DNA from: Bolinopsis microptera
Taxonomy: Eukaryota; Ctenophora; Tentaculata; Lobata; Bolinopsidae
DNA length: 64,000 nt
Direction of reading: 5' to 3'
NCBI RefSeq assembly: GCF_026151205.1
Contig: NC_087083.1
Location: 9,299,460-9,363,459 of the forward strand
The notes beneath the pieces are model-generated. The model was not told where the DNA came from, ran no database searches, and saw nothing but the letters and a program-made list of their open reading frames with translations. Made by a program: the position numbers and the translations under genes. Position 1 is the first letter of the stretch. Each line of letters begins with the position of its first letter. Positions 59,201 through 64,000 of the stretch are shown one piece after another.

Positions 59201-61161
59201 TTATTAGTTGGAATTCTGCCAAAGCCACTTTTGATAGACACTCTTCAGAGGCGTCATTTGCTAGAAAAATCTTGAACATCTGCAGGTGGCCATAAAGTCA
59301 AATCAGCAACTTAACTTTATACAGTAGATATTCTTCTAAGCTAGTTCTTCTTTTGCAGTGGAATCTGATAGCTTTAAACTACGGGACAGAAATGGCAAAG
59401 AAAGAACTTATTTTTTGTTTTAAGAAACGAACTTGTTGTAAGTAACTTATAAACTGGTTTAAAAGAGAACTAGACAAGAACTAAAATTAATTATTGTAAT
59501 CATTCAAAAATATATTAATCTTAATTCTCCCATACCACTGGTGGGCGACAAGTTTCTAGTTCTACGAGGAGTGTGTTGTAACTTGAAGAAGTGTGTGGTG
59601 TGGACTGTGGGTATCACGAGGGGTTTGGTTGCGTAAGACGAAGCGCTGATCTAGACACGAACAATCGGCTCCGCGAGGAACTTACAGCCGTGTGAAGAAG
59701 ACAAGATTTGTAAATATACAAATCTTCTATATAAAAACGTAAGGAGGTTCAACCAAGAACTCGAATAATTTTTTGCGATACTTTTATTTGATGGCTGGCA
59801 AGAAGTGTAAAATACTACAAAGAAATAAGTACAAAGCCATTCTGAAGAATCTGACAGCGACATGTTGCGATGTTATTTTGGAAATTATTTGTGCAAAAAT
59901 TAATCAAGTTTTAAATAAAACATGCTTGATTCGATTTCAATATATTTGCTTTGATTATTGCACTTTGATCGTTCCACTTACGAGTAGAATTATTAATAAC
60001 ATTTTTAATAATTACAATCAGTATTCACACCGACAAATTTGTCACACATTTATCTAAAGCCGTGTTATGTAGTAAGTCAGTGTTATTGTGTTATGTAGTA
60101 AGTCAGTATTATTATGAAATGTTTTTGTGTCGAGAATCATTATTCATACTGCAGAAAGGTTTGTTTCACACTTTGCAGCCCTTTCGTAAAATACTCAGAT
60201 GTTATAACTCATGACGTAATTAGATACCTCAAATACCTGAAAATATCCTAAATACTATTAAAATGTACATTGTACCTGAAGGCTGGGGGAACGGAGTGTA
60301 GAATTAAAGTAAGTCTTTCTAGCGCTCCACGTTCATCGTCGAGTGTTAAACTGAAAATAACAACATTTACCAATTAGTGTTAAACTGAAAATAACAACAT
60401 TTACCAATTAGTGTTAAACTGAAAATAACAACATTTACCAATTAGTGTTAAACTGAAAATAACAACATTTACCAATTAGTGTTAAACTGAAAATAACAAC
60501 ATTTACCAATTAGTGTTAAACTGAAAATAACAACATTTACCAATTAGTGTTAAACTGAAAATAACAACATTTACCAATTAGTGTTAAACTGAAAATAACA
60601 ACATTTACCAATTAGTGTTAAACTGAAAATAACAACATTTACCAATTAGTGTTAAACTGAAAATAACAACATTTACCAATTAGTGTTAAACTGAAAATAA
60701 CAACATTTACCAATTAGTGTTAAACTGAAAATAACAACATTTACCAACTAGTGTTAAACTGAAAATAACAACATTTACCAATTAGTGTTAAACTGAAAAT
60801 AACAGCATTTACCAATTACTAAAACAAATTCCATTTACAATACTGTTAGGATTTCTGAAATGGGTCGGTAATTTTGATTTGCAGGAATCCGTTAGAATGA
60901 TTATATACTTTATTTGAGTTAATCAGATGCCATCAAATGTCATTAAATACCGACTGATCGATACAATCTACTCACAATAAAATTGCTGATCAACAATCCT
61001 AACAATTTCGATAATGTAACTTTAATTTAAAGTCTAACGATTTGGGAATCAATAAATTTACAAGTAAATAAATGTACTAACCAGAATGTGAAATGGGAAG
61101 GGAGCCGCTTCAAAAACTTTTCTTTTTCCAGCGAGGAGAGTGGTGCAACATCAACAACCAT
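47265..61161 (-). CDS. TPR-repeat protein, IFIT/TTC22-like, 13 coding exons
   Basis: Minus-strand exons: 61161-61082, 60350-60276, 54050-53954, 53753-53618, 53383-53224, 52309-52141, 51948-51771, 51612-51539, 51304-51212, 50487-50332, 49250-49141, 47739-47563 and 47397-47265. All junctions are GT-AG with consistent phase: 545 residues. Near residue 20, LPSHFTF resembles the CHFTW of IFIT proteins. TPR-like helices follow ([80 protein letters not shown]). Residues about 324-354 are a basic then proline-rich linker ([13 protein letters not shown]), followed by further TPRs ([40 protein letters not shown]) and a basic tail. Likely a cytosolic scaffold. The family name is from recalled resemblance; orthology is unproven. 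Intron 2 hosts a cysteine protease gene and tRNA-Asn. Confidence 0.8.
47785..47876. repeat. 20-bp minisatellite near TPR exon 12 acceptor
   Basis: About four copies of AGGTTACTAAGTTACCAGTG lie 43 bases from the exon 12 acceptor (47740-47742). Confidence 0.8.
48830..49133. repeat. 46-bp tandem repeat, 7 copies, at TPR exon 11 donor
   Basis: Units of GGTAGTTTATAGTTACTAAT plus TACTATGCAGTCCTCAGTAT begin at 46-base steps (48836 to 49112). The last unit runs to within about 7 bases of the exon 11 donor (49139-49140). Confidence 0.95.
49940..50345 (-). repeat. 34-bp tandem array of TPR exon 10 donor, 12 copies
   Basis: On the gene strand each unit is TTACCTCAAACAG followed by GTACACACCCCGATTTACTG, i.e. 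the last coding bases of exon 10 and its donor. Twelve donor cores are counted, the genuine one ending at 50332. One unit carries a 7-base insertion (near 50028). Read from exon 10 the array has no stop until 49801, in contrast to an ordinary intron. Confidence 0.95.
50532..50967. repeat. 20-bp minisatellite (GTTACCAGTGGGGTTACTTG), about 21 copies
   Basis: Near-perfect units start about 42 bases upstream (gene sense) of the TPR exon 10 acceptor (50488-50490). Variants are GGAAACTTG, GGATTACTT and one AGGTTACTAA unit. Repeat-encoded frames ([10 protein letters not shown]) are artefacts. Confidence 0.95.
51119..51222 (-). repeat. Duplicated end of TPR exon 9 with donor, flanking a 20-bp minisatellite
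   Basis: CCTCCAACAGTAAGTT, the last 9 coding bases of exon 9 plus donor, occurs at the real junction (51206-51221) and again at about 51125-51140. Between them lie three GGTTACTAAGTTACC-type units. Confidence 0.85.
54480..57709 (+). CDS. Secreted papain-family (C1A) cysteine protease with C-terminal ShKT module, 7 exons
   Basis: Exons: 54480-54867, 54985-55107, 55222-55357, 55478-55647, 55860-55997, 56235-56375 and 57588-57709; phases agree and give 405 residues. Order: signal peptide (1 to about 25), I29 inhibitor prodomain (about 28-95, ending [16 protein letters not shown]), mature C1A domain from about 118. Catalytic set is complete: Gln138 and Cys144 in [12 protein letters not shown], His286 in [10 protein letters not shown], Asn302 in [18 protein letters not shown] is also present. 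After an acidic, Pro-rich linker, the last exon encodes six cysteines in ShKT spacing (DCDN ... YCSR ... SCHS ... VFC ... KAC ... NNC). Expected to act in a lysosome, gut lumen or secretion. AATAAA at 57718 follows the stop. The gene is nested in TPR intron 2, antisense. Some 20 bases before the ATG lies an acceptor-like TTGTTATCAG. No toxin activity is implied. Confidence 0.9.
56321..56396 (+). repeat. 76-bp direct repeat, left copy (end of protease exon 6 plus donor)
   Basis: This runs from CAGGCACTGTATGATCACAC through the exon 6 end (donor at 56376) to TTACTTGTTATCTAG. It is identical to 57199-57274, with the heptamer satellite between the copies. Confidence 0.95.
56403..57183. repeat. (GGGGTGA)n heptamer satellite, about 111 copies
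   Basis: These are essentially perfect GGGGTGA units in protease intron 6, starting 27 bases after the donor. Purity over about 780 bases implies recent expansion or active homogenisation. The minus-strand frames (PSPLTPH) are artefacts. The G-rich strand could form quadruplex structures. Confidence 0.98.
57199..57274 (+). repeat. 76-bp direct repeat, right copy (pseudo-exon with donor)
   Basis: This is an identical copy of 56321-56396, preceded by GAGGCAATCAG, which mimics an acceptor. Spliced in after exon 6 it would read GC ACT GTA TGA and stop, so it is presumably not used. Confidence 0.95.
57948..58021 (+). tRNA. tRNA-Asn (anticodon GTT)
   Basis: Cloverleaf: acceptor GCTTCCG with CGGGAGC (one wobble), D arm GGCGCAATCGGTTAGCGC, anticodon stem TTCGA/TCGAA with loop CTGTTAA (anticodon GTT), variable AAGGT, T arm GCTGG-TTCAAGT-CCAGC, discriminator G. 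A TTTT terminator is at 58025-58028. No intron. It lies 3' of the nested protease and antisense within TPR intron 2. Confidence 0.96.
58590..58790. repeat. AT-rich TACATATTGTA-type low-complexity palindromic tract
   Basis: TATATATTATACAATATATA, TAGTACTATATATAGTAC, TACATATTGTA and ATTGTACATTGTA words repeat in both orientations for about 200 bases. It can form cruciforms; open frames through it are meaningless. Confidence 0.8.
60344..60822 (-). repeat. 34-bp tandem array of TPR exon 2 acceptor, 14 copies
   Basis: On the gene strand each unit is GTAAATGTTGTTATTTTCAG followed by TTTAACACTAATTG: the last 20 intronic bases, the acceptor AG and the first 9 bases of exon 2 (TTTAACACT). Fourteen copies are counted; the one at 60351-60353 is the exon-proximal acceptor. 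Copies are almost identical (one ACTAG, one AACAGC). Confidence 0.96.
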
Positions 61162-62470
61162 TATCTACTCGGCTGTACAGTGAAGTTTGTTGCGAACAGA
61201 TAAGAAAAGAGATAAGAGAAGAGAATAAGAACGAGAACAAAGCGAGGAGCTTCGGCCAAGAACTTGGTCATGGGGTAGAAAACCAACATGTCCTAACCAA
61301 CATTAACACATGTCCTAATCTCGATAAGTTGATAAAGCGTAACTGTAATATTGTGTTAAACGGGAATAAACCTGTTAAGTGAATTTTCAACCATTATCTT
61401 ATAAACCTGCACACAAAAATCTATCAAGTTTCAAAATTTTAACAGACATTCAGACAAAAGATTACATTTCTAGGGAAACGGTGGAATTTTCTAAAAAATT
61501 TCAAATTTTCAAATCATGAGCTGTTTCATCAGAACCAATTAAAAAAGTTATCGTTGAAAAGGACTAAACTGTGTTTCTCGTTTACCAACAAAGTGCATGC
61601 CACTTTACCAACAAGTAAATATGAATTGTTACGAATCTTCTAGATTGTTCCCCGCCACAAAGCTCTCAGTGGTATAGATTTGTTGTCTTACAGTCTTACA
61701 AGTCGAAAATCACACACGTTTAAAATAAATTACAGCGAGAGGGCACACACCGGAAAGATTTTGCAGGACTGCAAATGAAACTATACACCTAATTTCAATA
61801 CCCGATCAACGGATGAACAACAAATAACAATGATAATAAAATTTGATATTCGACAAGGATTCTTGAGCGTTACCATAACAACACTGTGGGTATTAATGCA
61901 TCATAATTGTTGAATACCTAAATTTGTAACACGACAGAGATCAAGGTAATGCCAGAATAATGGCCTGAAAATCCCAAAGTTAACTGACAATAATTCTTTT
62001 TATTTCCCTCCATGTTAAGCGAGAGGAGCACAAACATTATGAATATTTTGCAGATAATGTCTCAGTCTAATAACGTAATAATGGCCTGAAAGTCTCATTA
62101 ATCAAAGTAACAATACTGTTTTATCTTCTTCACACACGTACGCGACAAGAGTTTTATCTAACCATTCTCCTAAAGCAGGTGGTCAGATGGATGGTTAAAT
62201 AACCGAGTTTGACACGGTTGGATGAATCAACAAAAAACAATGTTTAAAAGTTAAAAACAATTTTACGGTGGCCACATTGAAAAGACCGCCGCAAAAGGCG
62301 CACATGTGGCGCCAGCCGACCTTACAAAGCAAAAACACAAGTTTACAAACTGACTTAGTACTGAACATGGCCTACTCCTCATGCAAACATTTCGTAGACG
62401 ATTCACAAAATTGTGTCACCGGAGCACACCGAGTTTCTCAGCAGTCAAGTCTGATGACGTCACGCGCGAT

Positions 62471-62769
62471 CACGTGACAAATCACGCGGTGGCGCGTGAC
62501 TACCGCGTGACAGATCACGCGGGTGATATTTGTATATCTGTAACACCATCAGTCATGTCATGTGACCAGCAGGTAGCCTCACATCAGTGTTATAAGTCGG
62601 TCACGTGATATGAAGCCTGCCACGTCAACAAAAGCTCGCGTGAATCACCTCGCAAGTACTCAAGTACTTAATACAAGTCACAGCAGTCATATGGCTTAAG
62701 TGGTTGTTTGTTTAGCACGTGGGCGCTGGTCACGTGGGCGCTGGTCACGTGCCTTGAAATAATCACGTG
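62471..62769. promoter_or_regulatory. E-box (CACGTG) cluster upstream of the TPR gene
   Basis: Six CACGTG palindromes lie at 62471, 62602, 62716, 62731, 62746 and 62764, three of them in 15-bp repeats (CACGTGGGCGCTGGT). Several ATCACGCG/GCGTGAC variants also occur, within 300 bases. The cluster is 1.3-1.6 kb upstream of the TPR start codon in a CpG-richer patch. It may be a bHLH-regulated enhancer or promoter; this is inference. Confidence 0.5.
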
Positions 62770-63354
62770 ACTGTTTCAATTGTGATCCCACAATTGTGCT
62801 ATCCGAGTGTTATTATCCGCGATAGAATGGTGATTTCAGGATTCTCGCTGTTGACCCGTATTTGAGCTGACATGCATAGTCACATGACGATCATACTATA
62901 ACTTATTATATTATACATTTATAATGTACTTCTAGGTCTAAAAATGGAATCAAGATGACCTCATTGACATGATATGATTCAAATATCGGATTCTCACATG
63001 TGCTTTGTATTGTTTCACTTAATAGCAAAACTTTCTTTGAGTTCATGAGGTCATAAACTTCTACTTATATAAACTTAAAAGAAGGGGGAGGCAACTTTTG
63101 GGAGATGATGTTTTTTTGGAGGGTTGCAGTTACCAGTTACCTATTTTTTCAAAATATTTTGTTAGGACAAAGAGTTGTTCATGTCTGAAGTTGTATCCGC
63201 ACAACAGATCGCTAACAGACTGGAACCAACTGTTTCCTATTCTGTCTTACAAGTTCCATGAGCTCCACTAACTGTTCTCATGTGATTGCAGATTGCAGAT
63301 TACAGGTCACAAAAGATCCAATAGATGTAGTCTCCAGGTGACTTACAAAAGAGG

Positions 63355-63565
63355 ACCACAAGAAATGTTTCACCTCCTTTCTGTCGGCTTGTCACCGAGT
63401 TAATAAGTAAATGGAAAGCTATTTTTTGAAGTTCAAGGACCGAAGCTGTGGAACAAGGTGCCTCACACAGTAAAGGCTGACACATCCTTTGACATGTTTG
63501 CCTACAGCTGCAGTTGGTCAAACTCACTGTTTGACTACTCGCCATCCAGGTGGTCAGATATCTGA
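63355..63565 (+). mobile_element. LINE remnant, ORF2 C-terminal tail
   Basis: The plus strand reads FEVQGPKLWNKVPHTVKADT followed by SFDMFAY. The pattern xxPxLWNxLPxxVKxxxSxxxF is the conserved C-terminal end of CR1/L2/jockey-like ORF2 proteins. Only this tail remains, followed by a stop near 63565. Confidence 0.65.
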
Positions 63566-63816
63566 TGACCTTTCCGGCTCCACGGATCAACTCAACAAAG
63601 TAACGAAGTAAATTTGCTGATAGAATAATCCTTTGATAAACTGATATCAGTTCTAATTATAAAAGTTCTCATATTAATAAGGAGGGTGCGAAGTGTATTG
63701 TTTGTTGTGAAAAGAAAGCTGATTCACAGCAATGTGTGAAAAATCCAAGGTTTGTAAAATCACCAGCTGGTCGACAAAGCGTGTCAAACTATAAGTATAA
63801 ACAAAAGCACAAAACC

Positions 63817-63823
63817 TATAAAA
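63817..63823 (+). promoter_or_regulatory. TATA box
   Basis: TATAAAA in the context AAACCTATAAAATACC lies 72 bases before the ATG at 63889, compatible with a start site near 63845-63850 and a leader of about 40 bases. Confidence 0.6.
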
Positions 63824-63888
63824 TACCACTCATCAAACCTTGCCATCATTTCTCAATCTTCATCTCTTGGATCTCAACCTAAAACATA

Positions 63889-64000
63889 ATGGCCTCGCTC
63901 TCTCTCCTCCTTGTTGCAACCTTTGCCTTTAACATGGTTGTCTCTGATATTGTTCTGGTGTCCAGTGACGTGACTGGACCTGAACCCTGCGCCAGGATCT
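63889..64000 (+). CDS. Start of a secreted-protein gene, truncated by window end
   Basis: An ATG in the context ACATAATGG opens a frame to the window edge. The first residues, MASLSLLLVATFAFNMVVSD, are a classical signal peptide, followed by IVLVSSDVTGPEPCARI. A TATA box stands 72 bases upstream. The remainder is outside the window and no family can be assigned. A leader with TATA box and no acceptor-like site differs from the start context of the other genes here. Confidence 0.6.
   Translation, partial: MASLSLLLVATFAFNMVVSDIVLVSSDVTGPEPCARI

Noticed and set aside
49940-60822. 34-bp regularly repeated arrays as possible CRISPR arrays
   Set aside because: They are head-to-tail tandem repeats with no unique spacers, in a eukaryotic gene context; each unit contains a splice site.
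63300-63590. 96-codon minus-strand frame with many cysteines
   Set aside because: The plus strand carries a recognisable LINE C-terminal motif here, so the minus frame is its shadow.

Overview
The window reads as nuclear DNA of an AT-rich, early-branching animal. Genes are split by GT-AG introns, there are two intronic tRNA genes, several decayed non-LTR retrotransposons, an EnSpm/CACTA-type transposase, many short palindromic elements and an unusual density of minisatellites. A papain-family protease with a C-terminal ShKT module, an animal nucleoside hydrolase and splice-acceptor-like sites just before several start codons would suit a cnidarian (perhaps medusozoan), but the taxon is an inference only.

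Layout. 1-9.4 kb is transposon-rich: a LINE 3' fragment, a long EnSpm/TNP2-like transposase exon, one orphan terminal exon of an unknown gene (6.8 kb), then a LINE reverse transcriptase joined to an inverted endonuclease fragment. 11.9-20.9 kb holds a minus-strand inosine/uridine-type nucleoside hydrolase in at least six exons, with a 17-copy minisatellite at one acceptor. 21-39.9 kb is a long, essentially gene-free stretch with palindromes, MITE-like elements, a CRE array and a direct-repeat pair. 39.9-45.9 kb is a plus-strand 13-exon SLC18B1-like transporter of the major facilitator superfamily, with tRNA-Val inside an intron and a (CCCTGA)n tract just after its stop. 47.3-61.2 kb is a minus-strand 13-exon TPR protein (545 codons assembled, IFIT/TTC22-like). 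A complete plus-strand cysteine protease (54.5-57.7 kb) and tRNA-Asn are nested in its second intron, on the other strand. 61.2-64 kb holds an E-box-rich upstream region, a LINE remnant and the first exon of a secreted protein that runs off the window.

Most interesting signal. In all four well-resolved genes the minisatellites sit at exon-intron borders, and several units contain the exon end together with the splice site: 4 copies of a transporter donor, 12 copies of a TPR-gene donor, 14 copies of a TPR-gene acceptor, and two partial exon duplications flanking a satellite. This looks like recurrent local tandem duplication of splice junctions. In one case (TPR exon 10) the array is open in frame and could lengthen the protein. 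In another (transporter exon 5) the ordinary junction does not keep the reading frame.

Exon models were assembled by eye from splice sites, phase continuity and family motifs; no search or transcript was available.
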